Source: Terebella lapidaria
Lineage: Eukaryota; Annelida; Polychaeta; Terebellida; Terebellidae
Direction: 5' to 3'
Assembly (NCBI GenBank): GCA_949152475.1
Contig: OX424556.1
Coordinates: forward strand, 52,844,451 to 52,908,450
DNA: 64,000 nucleotides
A program made the translations under genes and the position numbers. Positions 1 through 11,613 of this stretch are shown here, piece by piece (position 1 is the first letter of the stretch; each line of letters begins with the position of its first letter). The notes under the pieces are model-generated. The model saw only the letters and a list, made by a program, of their open reading frames with translations, was not told the origin of the DNA and did not search any database.

Positions 1-1887
1 CAACCTGTTCACCCCTACCAGCCAGTCGCCGACGAGGAGTCAGATGCCATCCAACCTGTTCACCCCGACCAGCAAGTCGCCGACAAGGAATCAGATGCCA
101 TCCAACCTGTTCACCCCGACCAGCCAGTCGCCGACAAGGAATCAGATGCCATCCAACCTGTTCACCCCGACCAGCCAGTCGCCGACGAGGAGTCGGATGC
201 CATCCAACCTGTTCACCCCGACCAGACAGTCGCCGGCGAGGAGTCAGATGCCATCCAACCTGTTCACCCCTACCAGCCAGTCGCCGACGAGGAGTCAGAT
301 GCCATCCAACCTGTTCACCCCGACCAGCAAGTCGCCGACAAGGAATCAGATGCCATCCAACCTGTTCACCCCGACCAGCCAGTCGCCGACAAGGAATCAG
401 ATGCCATCCAACCTGTTCACCCCGACCAGCCAGTCGCCGACGAGGAGTCGGATGCCATCCAACCTGTTCACCCCGACCAGACAGTCGCCGGCGAGGAGTC
501 AGATGCCATCCAACCTGTTCACCCCTACCAGCCAGTCGCCGACGAGGAGTCAGATGCCATCCAACCTGTTCACCCCGACCAGCCAGTCGCCGACAAGGAG
601 TCAGATGCCATCCAACCTTTTCACCCCGACCAGCCAGTCCCCGACAAGGAGTCAGATGCCATCCAACCTTTTCAACCCGACCAGCCAGTCCCCGACAAGG
701 AGTCAGATGCCATCCAACCTTTTCACCCCGACCAGCCAGTCGCCGACAATGAGTCAGATGCCATCCAACCTGTTCACCCCGACCAGCCAGTCGCCGACAA
801 GGAGTCAGATGCCATCCAACCTGTTCACCCCGACCAGCCAGTCGCCGACAAGGAGTCAGATGCCATCCAACCTGTTCACCCCGACCAGCCAGTCGCCGAC
901 AAGGAGTCAGATGCCATCCAACCTGTTCACCCCGACCAGCCAGTCGCCGACGAGGAGTCAGATGCCATCCAACCTGTTCACCCCGACCAGACAGTCGCCG
1001 GCGAGGAGTCAGATGCCATCCAAACTTTTCACCCCGACCAGCCAGTCGCCGACAAGGAGTCAGATGCCATCCAACCTTTTCACCCCGACCAGCCAGTCCC
1101 CGACAAGGAGTCAGATGCCATCCAACCTGTTCACCCTGACCAGCCAGTCGCCGACAAGGAGTCAGATGCCATCCAACCTGTTCACCCCGACCAGCCAGTC
1201 GCCGACAAGGAGTCAGATGCCATCCAACCTGTTCACCCCGACCAGCCAGTCGCCGACAAGGAGTCAGATGCCATCCAACCTGTTCACCCCGACCAGCCAG
1301 TCGCCGACGAGGAGTCAGATGCCATCCAACCTGTTCACCCCGACCAGACAGTCGCCGGCGAGGAGTCAGATGCCATCCAACCTTTTCACCCCGACCAGCC
1401 AGTCGCCGACAAGGAGTCAGATGCCATCCAACCTTTTCACCCCGACCAGCCAGTCCCCGACAAGGAGTCAGATGCCATCCAACCTGTTCACCCTGACCAG
1501 CCAGTCCCCGACAAGGAGTCAGATGCCATCCAACCTGTTCACCCCGACCAGCCAGTCCCCGACAAGGAGTCAGATGCCATCCAACCTGTTCACCCCGACC
1601 AGCCAGTCGCCGGCGAGGAGTCATATGCCATCCAACCTGTTCACCCCGACCAGGCAGTCGCCGACAAGGATTCAGATGCCATCCAACCTGTTCACCCCGA
1701 CCAGCCAGTCGCTGACAAAGAACCCGATGCCATCCAGCCTGTTCACCCCGACCAGCCAGTCGCCGACAAAGAACCCGATGCCATCCAGCCTGTTCACCCC
1801 GACCAGCCAGTCGCCGACAAAGAACCCGATGCCATCCAACCTGTTCACCCCGACCAGCCAGTCGCCGACAAAGAACCCGATGCCATC
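1..1887 (+). repeat. Coding 51-bp minisatellite, 37 units
   Basis: There are exactly 37 units of 51 bp with no indel. In the true gene frame (frame 1) each encodes QPVHPDQPVADKESDAI or a close variant. The last four units carry EPDAI in place of ESDAI. Bases 1-255 and 256-510 are the same five-unit block, so a 255-bp higher-order duplication is present. The shifted frame (+2, from 44) is also open and encodes a different 17-aa repeat, but it runs out at 2092 and does not join the domains downstream. Confidence 0.9.
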
Positions 1888-4800
1888 CAACCCGGTCATC
1901 TTGACCAGCCAGTTGCTGTTGACCAGGAGCTCACTGATGTCTTGCGAGTTTCACGTCCCAGAAAACGTACACTTTCGAAGAAAGGATCTAGACGCAGAAG
2001 TAATAGCATCAGTGGCAAGAGAAGAGCTGGAGTCCGGACTAATTCCGAGGATATTGTTGATGGCAGTGATTCACGTGACACAAGTCCTGTGATATTACCG
2101 GCAATTCCACGCATATCAGACCATTTGAAGGGAGCCGAACTTGCCCAGTGTGAAGATTTTTCAAGCAGTGATGGTGAACACATATCACACCACTCGAAGG
2201 AAACCGAAATTGCCGAGATGTCCGAAGAGAGTTCAAGTAGTGGAGATGATTCAGAAAGTGAAACTAACTATGATGTGGCGACGACAGCTCCAGTGGGATG
2301 TATCTGCGATAAAACATACCCAAACATCTATATGTCGCTTGTAATGAAGAAAGATGGCAAAAGAATCTTCAATAGCAGAAATTGCTGTTTTTTCTGTTCG
2401 AAAATTGTGAGTAATTTCAGCAAACATGTGATCGGACAGCATGAAGATGAACTGGAGGTGGCTCGGCTATTAGGACTCAGCAAGCGTGGCAAGGCCAGGA
2501 GGCAAGCAATAGAGTTCATCAGAAATAAGGGGAACAATGTTCATAACACCAAAGTATTACAAGAAAGGAAGGGAGAGATATTTCTTGTTCGCAGAAGTAC
2601 TGAAAAGGCCTTTGATACTTCTCTTTATGGAGCCTGCTCGTGTTGCTTTGGTTGGTATGCCTTAGCGGACATTGCTAAGCATCAGCGTTACAGATGTGTG
2701 ATGAAGAGAGAAGTGACCTACAAGAAGGGTGAGCTTGTTTATATTGCTGAGGAAATGAAAAGGCCTGTTGAGGAAACTGACAAGATGGATGCCAAAATAA
2801 TGGGAAAAATATTTGGACACATGCGCATGGACCAAGCCACACGAATCATCAAGTCTGATCTGCTTTTGAAGAAACTAGGTGCGTACTGGTATCGAAAATG
2901 CATCAGGAACAAGTCAAAAAGAATCAAGTACTCGTCACAAAGAATTAGGGCTGCAGCAAATTTGTTGATGATGGCACGTGAAATCTACAAGTCGGATGAG
3001 GACAAGCCAGAACTTGACATAACAGACATGAAGTCGTTGTTGAAAACATGTCATTTCGACATAGTTGTTGAAGCAGCATTGAAGTGCAGTCACAAAGGGG
3101 AAGAAATTGATTTCCTTGAAGAAGAGGTCAAGCATCCCAGTGTTGCACTTAAGCTGGGATATGATTTGGAACGACTATGTGCAACGAAAATCTCTCATGG
3201 GATGGGCACCAGTGGTAATGAAGCCTGCATTCTCGAAGGGGAACGTTTTCTGAGGATGATGAAGACGGACTGGAAGCAGAGAGTGACTTCCATGTGCCAA
3301 GCATTGCTGGACGAGAGGAAATTCAACAAAGCTGTGAAATTACCAAAGCCAGAAGATTGTGCTAGGCTGACAACATTCCTCACTGAAAAACTGCAGCTTA
3401 TTGATGAAGAGGAGATGACATTTGTGGAAGTAGGACAATATGCGATGGCAAGGCTTATCACGTACAACAAAAGAAGGCCAGGGGAGCTAGAGGGAGCGAG
3501 GTACTAATTTACTGCCACAGTTATCATACATATTGAATAACCTGTTAGTATTTGCAAAAGCTAATACACTTGAGCTGATTGATCTTGAATAAACACTTGA
3601 TCACATAATCTTCCTTTTTCAGAATTAACAACTGGAAACAACGGCACAACCATGATGAACTGACTGATCAAGTTGACCTATCTGAGCTCGAGAAGAAATT
3701 GGTTACTGATCAAGATGTTTTCATAGTCAGGGGCAAGTTTGGGAGAGGTGTGCCAATTATTGTGCCCCGGGACACGAAACCAGCGATGGTTTTCCTGTGT
3801 GATGACGACAAAAGAAAACAGGCGCGCATAAAGGACGACAATCCTTACATTTTCCCCACATCAGGTATTGTTTCAGGTATCTGAAGGTCTGGTTATAATT
3901 CAGTTCTTTGCGTAGACCTGATAAAGTAACTATGTGGATTTGGTGTGTTGGCAGGTGAATTTCCGATGAGAGCTGGAGAAGTTTTGCAGAAGATTGCTTG
4001 TAGTGCAGAAGTACAACTTGATTTCCCGGCACTGATGAAATCTACACTGTTGCGGAAGACTTTAGCTACATCTGTCCAGGTGTGATATCTCAGGTGTGAT
4101 ATGAATCCCAGTCGTATAGTTGAATGCTTATTGATTATGATACATGTTTTTCTATTATAGACTCTTGACCTGCCAGAAAATCACATGCAATACCTTGTCA
4201 GACACTTGGGTCATACATTACGTGTGCACGAGACTCACTACCGCCAAACTTCTGGGATAATCGAAAGGGCAAAAATCGCGAAACTTCTGATTGCATCAGA
4301 ATATGGTGTCCTTGGAAAGTTCAGAGGGCATAACCTCGACAATATCGATATAACTGGTCAGTTGTTTCGAAGACATTATTTTGGACTGAAGCTTGCCTTA
4401 ATTACCCAGAAACTATCCTTTATGTAATAAGTTGTCTTCTTTCATTTCCAGCAATTGACAAGACTCTGACCGAATACGTTGCTACTGAAGGTTGGTATAC
4501 CCAGGGTGTTAATAGGCAATATTTTTTGTTTATGGTAGAAAATTTATGACCAAATTATACTAAATTTCTTGGCAGGATTGACTGTTCAGGAATCATCCGC
4601 TGATTCGAACCTGGCGAATGAGCCACAGCAGTTGCCACCACCTGCTCAGTGCGACCCTGATGAGAATTGTCCACCAGGTATTGCATTTCTTCCTACAGGA
4701 ATTTGGTAATGTCCAATTTTAGGTCCGATGTTCTCCCTGTGAGGTAGTGTCCAACTGTAGGTCTGGTGTTGGCCCTGTGAGGTCAAGTATCCAATTGGGG

Positions 4801-5938
4801 TCTAGTGGGGCCCCTGTGAGGTAGTGTCCCATTGTAGGTCTGGTTTAGGCCTGTGAGGTAGTGTCCAACTGTAGGTGTGATGTAGGCCTGTGAGATAGTG
4901 TTCAACTGTAGGTGTGATGTAGGGCTGTGAGATAGTGTCCAACTGTATGTTTGATGTAGGCCTTGTGAGGTAGTGTGTTATGGTGAAAATGAACAAGCCT
5001 TTGTCCAACTCTGGTTTTCTTTTGCAGGAGTGGAAAATTCTTCCGATCAGGACCATGATGAAAATGCACAGTGCGAGACAAACAGGGGGCAAATTTCAGG
5101 TACTGAATTATCCAAGTGATGAAGGTTCAGTTACATGGTGTTTTATCCTTAGACACGACAGGGACAGCATAGTGATTGTGTACTCGTCTGATATCACAAG
5201 GCACAAGTAATAGTTTGATATGAACTTGATTAGTGAATTTTGTAGGACAAGAAAAACGGAAAGTTTCTGATGAGGTCACAAGAGAGAACAAGAGAGCAAA
5301 ATCACCACCGTCAAAATACCTCAAATTGACAGGTATTTTCAAATTTGGGTGTTTTGAAGTGTTGTCATGTGAAGGATCTCATCTAGTGCTTTTCATGTAA
5401 TGGGTTTGAATAATATATTCTACCAAAATCCCTAACTTGTGTATGTCTGATTCTATGCATTTTTTTTGCAGGAGGAAAGCATGGAATACCCAAACGTGAC
5501 GATGACGTTGACCTTGACCCGGACTGGGTTCCAGATACTGGTGTCCAGGCTAGACCACATCTGCCGAAACCATCAGGTATTTCAATACAACAGTGTCGAA
5601 TTGTGCCAAAGTGAGGCTCAAATGTTATAGTATTGATACTGTCTAGGCAGTTTTCACCACATGGGTTATATTGTTCTAGTTTTCATTCCTATAGTTTGAA
5701 AATGGTTTCATATGTTGTAGGAAGTAGAACGTCAACTAAACGGCTTCATGTGAATTGGAGTGAAGAAGAAGTTCGTGAAGTCAAGACATTCTTTGGGGAC
5801 CATTTGAGGCAAAAGACAGTACCTGGGAAGAAAGATTGTCTCTCCGCCATGCGGCAAAGTCAAATAAGTGGCGGTCTACTCCATATGAGACCCTATGCCA
5901 ATATTGTCAAAAAAATATCCAATATGAATAAGAAATAA
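1..5938 (+). CDS. Zinc-finger / tyrosine-recombinase-like protein with 17-aa repeats (5' partial, 10 exons)
   Basis: Exons read as 1-3500, 3623-3864, 3955-4079, 4161-4356, 4452-4490, 4576-4677, 5028-5099, 5246-5332, 5472-5576 and 5721-5938 (stop TAA 5936-5938). All have GT-AG borders and all phases agree. Frame 1 is open from base 1, so the start codon lies upstream. Seen in order: 37 copies of an acidic, proline-rich 17-aa repeat; a basic stretch (RPRKRTLSKKGSRRR); a zinc-finger-like CCFFCSK...H...QH near nt 2380-2450; a second, CSCCFGWY...H...C, near 2630-2700. Then comes a recombinase-like fold: YNKRRPGE at the exon 1 end (box I Arg), LLRKTLAT at the end of exon 3 (box II Arg, with Thr where His is usual), and LVRHLGHT plus ETHYRQ in exon 4 (His and Tyr). 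A KRKV...KRAK nuclear-signal-like motif lies in exon 8. The last exon has the WSEEE...PGKKDC tail that I associate with a 'KRRPGE' family seen in invertebrates and fish. Catalytic activity is unproven. It may be a host gene descended from a Crypton-like transposon. Confidence 0.8.
4727..4978 (+). repeat. Degenerate 38-bp repeats inside intron 6
   Basis: About six diverged units with the core TGTCCAACTGTAGGTCTGG...CTGTGAGGTAG fill most of the intron between 4677 and 5028. They belong to the same family as the large array at 6741-11441. Each contains AGGT. Confidence 0.8.
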
Positions 5939-5939
5939 A
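5934..5939 (+). other. AATAAA overlapping the stop codon
   Basis: An AATAAA hexamer overlaps the TAA stop at 5936-5938. It could be the polyadenylation signal and would give a 3' UTR of only a few tens of bases. The next AATAAA is near 6551, after an inserted repeat. Unverified. Confidence 0.3.
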
Positions 5940-5990
5940 CGTGGCCATTCATGCCGTTTGAATCACATTTTTGGGTTGTCTTTGTTTTTG

Positions 5991-6530
5991 GTTACCGGAC
6001 CTTCGATTCGATAACCTATTGCCATGGCATTGCGTCTGTCGTCGTCGTATGTCTACATTTCTATCTTAAAAGTTTTCAATCTTATCTTTCTGAAGTTTTG
6101 CACAAAAATGCATAAAACTATTTCGGGAGGGAGGTAATTTTTTTTTCAGCAAATTTTTTTCAGAATGGCGGCCAATTTTGGACATTGACGGTCGTTTCCT
6201 CAAAATCTGTTCAGTAACTCTTTTCCTTATTGATACATACCACTTCTCATATGTACCTGTGTATAAGTTTCGTTGCCCTTGAATCACTCCAAGTGGGTTT
6301 GGGTCCAAACTCGCCCAAATGGGACTTTCCCATGTTAAATTCTCCTGAGCTTTATATTAAAATTAGAGATTAGGAATCAATTGTGGACATGTAGGAAATG
6401 ATACATGATGAATATTTCCATGACCTTGGATTTGACCAGGGACCTTATATTAAAAATAAACAGGATAAAGTGGCTAAAATATAAAACATGTCCGGTGACC
6501 GGTCTTAGCCTTTAGGCCAATTTTGTTATC
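5991..6530 (+). mobile_element. Short non-autonomous element, GGTTACCGGACC family
   Basis: It opens with GGTTACCGGACC...CGATAACCTATTGCCATGG and closes with GTCCGGTGACC...TTAGCC-TTTAGGCC-AATTTT. It carries one internal copy of the 134-bp satellite sequence (GGAATCAATTGTGGACAT...). The inverted GTTACCGGAC/GTCCGGTAAC ends recur in at least six places in the window. No coding capacity. It could be a Helentron-like derivative; the boundaries are approximate. Confidence 0.55.
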
Positions 6531-6740
6531 ATATATGCCTTAACTATAATGAATAAAATCATTTACTGTCACAAGATTCAATAAACACATGCTACTATCC
6601 CATTTCAATTTCTGCTGTTGGAATAATAACCCCCAAGAACCTGTCAAGTATGGAAATCTTGAATTTTGTATACAGCTATAAAAAAACATTCACATATCAC
6701 TGATTTTTAAAAATCAATAATCTCCGTATGACCCTGCAAT

Positions 6741-9700
6741 GATGGCACCCAACTGTAGGTCTGGTGTACTCCCTGTGAGGTAGTGTCCAACTGTAGATTT
6801 GGTGTAGTCCCTGTGAGGTAGTGTCCAACTGTAGGTCTGGTGTAGTCCCTGTGAGGTAGTGTCCAACTGTAGGTCTGGTGTAGTCTCTGTGAGGTAGTGT
6901 CCAACTGTAGGTCTGGTGTAGTCCCTGTGAGGTAGTGTCCAACTGTAGGTCTGGTGTAGTCCCTGTGAGGTAGTGTCCAACTGTAGGGCTGGTGTAGTCC
7001 CTGTGAGGTAGTGTCCAACTGTAGGTCTGGTGTAGTCCCTGTGAGGTAGTGTCCAACTGTAGGTCTGGTGTAGTCCCTGTGAGGTAGTGTCCAACTGCAG
7101 GTCTGATGTAGGCCCTGTGAGGTAGTGTCCAACTGTAGGTCTGGTGTAGTCCCTGTGAGGTAGTGTCCAACTGCAGGTCTGGTGTAGTCCCTGTGAGGTA
7201 GTGTCCAACTGTAGGTCTGGTGTAGTCCCTGTGAGGTAGTGTCCAACTGCAGGTCTGATGTAGGCCCTGTGAGGTAGTGTCCATCTGCAGGTCTGATGTA
7301 GGCCCTGTGAGGTAGTGTCCATCTGTAGGTCTGGTGTAGGCCCTGTGAGGTCGTGTCCAACTGTAGGTCTGATGTAGTCCCTGTGAGGTATTGTCCAACT
7401 GTAGATCTGGTGTATGCCCTGTGAGGTAGTGTCCAACTGTAGGTCTGGTGTAGTCCCTGTGAGGTAGTGTCCAACTGTAGGTCTGGTGTAGGCCCTGTGA
7501 GGTAGTGTCCAACTGTAGGTATGGTGTAGTCCCTGTGAGGTAGTGTCCAACTGTAGGTCTGGTGTAGTCTCTGTGATGTAGTGTCCAACTGTACGTCTGG
7601 TGTAGGCCCTGTGAGGTAGTGTCCAACTGTACATCTGGTGTAGTCCCTGTGAGGTAGTGTCCAACTGTAGGTCTGGTGTAGGCCCTGTGAGGTAGTGTCC
7701 AACTGTAGGTCTGATGTAGGCCCTGTGAGGTAGTGTCCAACTGTACGTCAGGTGTAGTCCCTGTGAGGTAGTGTCCAACTGTAGGTCTGGTGTAGTCCCT
7801 GTGAGGTAGTGTCCAACTGTAGGTCTGGTGTAGTCCCTGTGAGGTAGTGTCCAACTGTAGGTCTGGTGTAGTGCCTGTGAGGTAGTGTCCAACTGTAGGT
7901 CTGGTGTATGCCCTGTGAGGTAGTGTCCAACTGTAGGTCTGATGTAGTCCCTGTGAGGTAGTGTCCAACTGTAGGTCTGGTGTAGGCCCTGTGAGGTAGT
8001 GTCAAACTGCAGGTCTGGTGTAGTCCTTGTGAGGTAGTGTCCAACTGTAGGTCTGATGTAGTCCCTGTGAGGTAGTGTCCAACTGTAGGTCTGGTGTAGT
8101 CCCTGTGAGGTAGTGTCCAACTGTAGGTCTGATGTAGTCCCTGTGAGGTAGTGTCCAACTGTAGGTCTGGTGTAGTCCCTGTGAGGTAGTGTCCAACTGT
8201 AGGTCTGGTGTAGTCCCTGTGAGGTAGTGTCCAACTGTAGGTCTGGTGTAGTCGATGTGAGGTAGTGTCCAACTGTAGGTCTGGTGTAGTCCCTGTGAGG
8301 TAGTGTCCAACTGTAGGTCTGATGTAGTCCCTGTGAGGTAGTGTCCATCTGTAGGTCTGGTGTAGTCCCTGTGAGGTAGTGTCCAACTGTAGGGCTGGTG
8401 TAGTCCCTGTGAGGTAGTGTCCAACTGTAGGTCTGGTGTAGTCCCTGTGAGGTAGTGTCCAACTGTAGGTCTGGTGTAGTCCCTGTGAGGTAGTGTCCAA
8501 CTGTAGGTCTGGTGTAGTCCCTGTGAGGTAGTGTCCAATTTTAGGTCTGGTGTAGTCCCTGTGAGGTAGTGTCCAACTGTAGGTCTGATGTAGGCCCTGT
8601 GAGGTATTGTCCAACTGTAGGTCTGGTGTAGTCCCTGTGAGGTAGTGTCCAACTGTAGGTCTGGTGTAGTCCCTGTGAGGTAGTGTCCAACTGCAGGGCT
8701 GATGTAGGCCCTGTGAGGTAGTGTCCAACTGTAGGTCAGGTGTAGTACCTGTGAGGTAGTGTCCAACTGTAGGTCTGGTGTATGCCCTGTGAGGTAGTGT
8801 CCAACTGTAGGTCTGGTGTAGTCCCTGTGAGGTAGTGTCCAACTGTAGGTCTGATGTAGGCCCTGTGAGGTATTGTCCAACTGTAGGTCTGGTGTAGTCC
8901 CTGTGAGGTAGTGTCCAACTGTAGGTCTGGTGTAGTCCCTGTGAGGTAGTGTCCGACTGCAGGTCTGGTGTAGTCCCTGTGAGGTAGTTTCCAACTGTAG
9001 GTCTGATGTAGGCCCTGTGAGGTATTGTCCAACTGTAGGTCTGGTGTAGTCCCTGTGAGGTAGTGTCCAACTGTAGGTCTGATGTAGGCCCTGTGAGGTA
9101 TTGTCCAACTGTAGGTCTGGTGTAGTCCCTGTGAGGTAGTGTCCAACTGTAGGTCTGGTGTAGTCCCTGTGAGGTAGTGTCCAACTGCAGGTCTGATGTA
9201 GGCCCTGTGAGGTAGTGTCCAACTGTAGGTCAGGTGTAGTACCTGTGAGGTAGTGTCCAACTGTAGGTCTGGTGTATGCCCTGTGAGGTAGTGTCCAACT
9301 GTAGGTCTGGTGTAGTCCCTGTGAGGTAGTGTCCAACTGTAGGTCTGATGTAGGCCCTGTGAGGTATTGTCCAACTGTAGGTCTGGTGTAGTCCCTGTGA
9401 GGTAGTGTCCAACTGTAAGTCTGGTGTAGTCCCTGTGAGGTAGTGTCCAACTGCAGGTCTGGTGTAGTCCCTGTGAGGTAGTTTCCAACTGTAGGTCTGA
9501 TGTAGGCCCTGTGAGGTATTGTCCAACTGTAGGTCTGGTGTAGTCTCTGTGAGGTAGTGTCCAACTGTAGGTCTGGTGTAGTCCCTGTGAGGTAGTGTCC
9601 AACTGTAGGTCTGATGTAGGCCCTGTGAGGTAGTGTCCAACTGTAGGTCTGATGTAGGCCCTGTGAGGTAGTGTCCAACTGTAGGTCTGGTGTAGTCCCT

Positions 9701-11441
9701 GTGAGGTAGTGTCCAACTGTAGGTCTGATGTAGTCCCTGTGAGGTAGTGTCCAACTGTAGGTCTGGTGTAGTCCCTGTGAGGTAGTGTCCAACTGTAGAT
9801 CTGGTGTAGTCCCTGTGAGGTAGTGTCCAACTGTAGGTCTGGTGTAGTCCCTGTGAGGTAGTGTCCAACTGTAGGTCTGGTGTAGTCCCTGTGAGGTAGT
9901 GTCCAACTGTACGTCTGATGTAGGTCCTGTGAGGTATTGTCCAACTGTAGGTCTGGTGTAGTCCCTGTGAGGTAGTGTCCAACTGTAGGTCTGGTGTAGT
10001 CCCTGTGAGGTAGTGTCCAACTGTACGTCTGGTGTAGTCCCTGTGAGGTAGTGTCCAACTGTACGTCTGGTGTAGGCCCTGTGAGGTAGTGTCCAACTGT
10101 AGGTCTGTGTAGTCCCTGTGAGGTAGTGTCCAACTGTAGGTCTGGTGTAGTCCCTGTGAGGTAGTGTCCAACTGTAGGTCTGATGTAGGCCCTGTGAGGT
10201 ATTGTCCAACTGTAGGTCTGGTGTAGTCCCTGTGAGGTAGTGTCCAACTGTAGGTCTGGTGTAGTCCCTGTGAGGTAGTGTCCAACTGCAGGTCTGATGT
10301 AGGCCCTGTGAGGTAGTGTCCAACTGTAGGTCAGGTGTAGTACCTGTGAGGTAGTGTCCAACTGTAGGTCTGGTGTATGCCCTGTGAGGTAGTGTCCAAC
10401 TGTAGGTCTGGTGTAGTCCCTGTGAGGTAGTGTCCAACTGTAGGTCTGGTGTAGGCCCTGTGAGGTAGTGTCCAACTGTAGGTCTGATGTAGGCCCTGTG
10501 AGGTAGTGTCCAACTGTAGGTCTGATGTAGGCCCTGTGAGGTAGTGTCCAACTGTAGGTCTGGTGTAGTCCCTGTGAGGTAGTGTCCAACTGTAGGTCTG
10601 GTGTAGTCCCTGTGAGGTAGTGTCCAACTGTAGGTCTGGTGTAGTCCCTGTGAGGTAGTGTCCAATTGTAGGTCTGGTGTAGTCCCTGTGAGGTAGTGTC
10701 CAACTGTAGGTCTGATGTAGGCCCTGTGAGGTATTGTCCAACTGTAGGTCTGGTGTAGTCCCTGTGAGGTAGTGTCCAACTGTAGGTCTGGTGTAGTCCC
10801 TGTGAGGTAGTGTCCAACTGCAGGTCTGGTGTAGTCCCTGTGAGGTAGTGTCCAACTGTAGGTCTGATGTAGGCCCTGTGAGGTATTGTCCAACTGTAGG
10901 TCTGGTGTAGTCTCTGTGAGGTAGTGTCCAACTGTAGGTCTGGTGTAGTCCCTGTGAGGTAGTGTCCAACTGTAGGTCTGGTGTAGGCCCTGTGAGGTAG
11001 TGTCCAACTGTAGGTCTGGTGTAGTCCCTGTGAGGTAGTGTCCAACTGTAGGTCTGGTGTAGTCCCTGTGAGGTAGTGTTCAACTGTAGGTCTGGTGTAG
11101 TCCCTGTGAGGTAGTGTCCAACTGTAGGTCAGGTGTAGTACCTGTGAGGTAGTGTCCAACTGTAGGTCTGGTGTATGCCCTGTGAGGTAGTGTCCAACTG
11201 TAGGTCTGGTGTAGTCCCTGTGAGGTAGTTTCCAACTGTAGGTCTGGTGTAGTCCCTGTGAGGTAGTGTCCAACTGCAGGTCTGTTGTAGTCCCTGTGAG
11301 GTAGTTTTCATCTGTAGCTCTGAAGTAGGCTGTGTGAGGTAGTGTCCAACTATAAGTACTTTTAAGACCCTGTGAGATAGTTGTCCGACTGTAGGTCTGA
11401 TGTAGCCCTGTGAGGTACTCCTAATTTCCCTTGTGAGGTAG
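6741..11441 (+). repeat. 38-bp minisatellite, about 120 units
   Basis: The unit is TGTCCAACTGTAGGTCTGG followed by TGTAGTCCCTGTGAGGTAG. Variants such as TGATGTAGGCCC and TGAGGTATTG recur in fixed order, so multi-unit higher-order blocks have duplicated. The right edge (11280-11441) decays and the left edge is sharp. The minus strand is stop-free in all three frames because the unit lacks reverse stops and is not a multiple of three. The long minus-strand ORFs across it are therefore a composition artefact, not genes. Confidence 0.95.
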
Positions 11442-11543
11442 AATATGACTGTCCTTGTCAAGTATTTTCATTGTCCTTATCAGGTGTCTTCACAAGGACG
11501 AACATGACGCCAAAAAGTACGTCATAAGGACAATACCTCATAA
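11442..11543. other. Short spacer, no feature seen
   Basis: Spacer between the minisatellite and the Helitron-like element. It contains small repeats of TTGTCCTTAT/CACAAGGACG type. No gene or element was recognised. Confidence 0.5.
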
Positions 11544-11563
11544 TCCCTTGGCGGGAGTATAGC

Positions 11564-11613
11564 CGTCCGTCCGTCCGTCCGTCCGTCCGTCCGTCCGTCC
11601 GTCCGTCCGTCCG
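11564..11613 (+). repeat. (GTCC)n microsatellite
   Basis: Twelve perfect GTCC copies near the 5' end of the Helitron-like element. Confidence 0.97.

Noticed and set aside
44..2092. 682-codon ORF MPSNLFTPTSQSPTRSQ...
   Set aside because: Shifted frame of the coding minisatellite. The frame continuous with the zinc-finger and recombinase exons is frame 1.
6697..11461. Very long minus-strand ORFs (up to 1001 codons, MDTTSQGLHQTYSW-type repeats)
   Set aside because: They arise because the 38-bp unit has no reverse stop in any frame. All three frames are open, no splice context exists, and the repeat family is also found in an intron.
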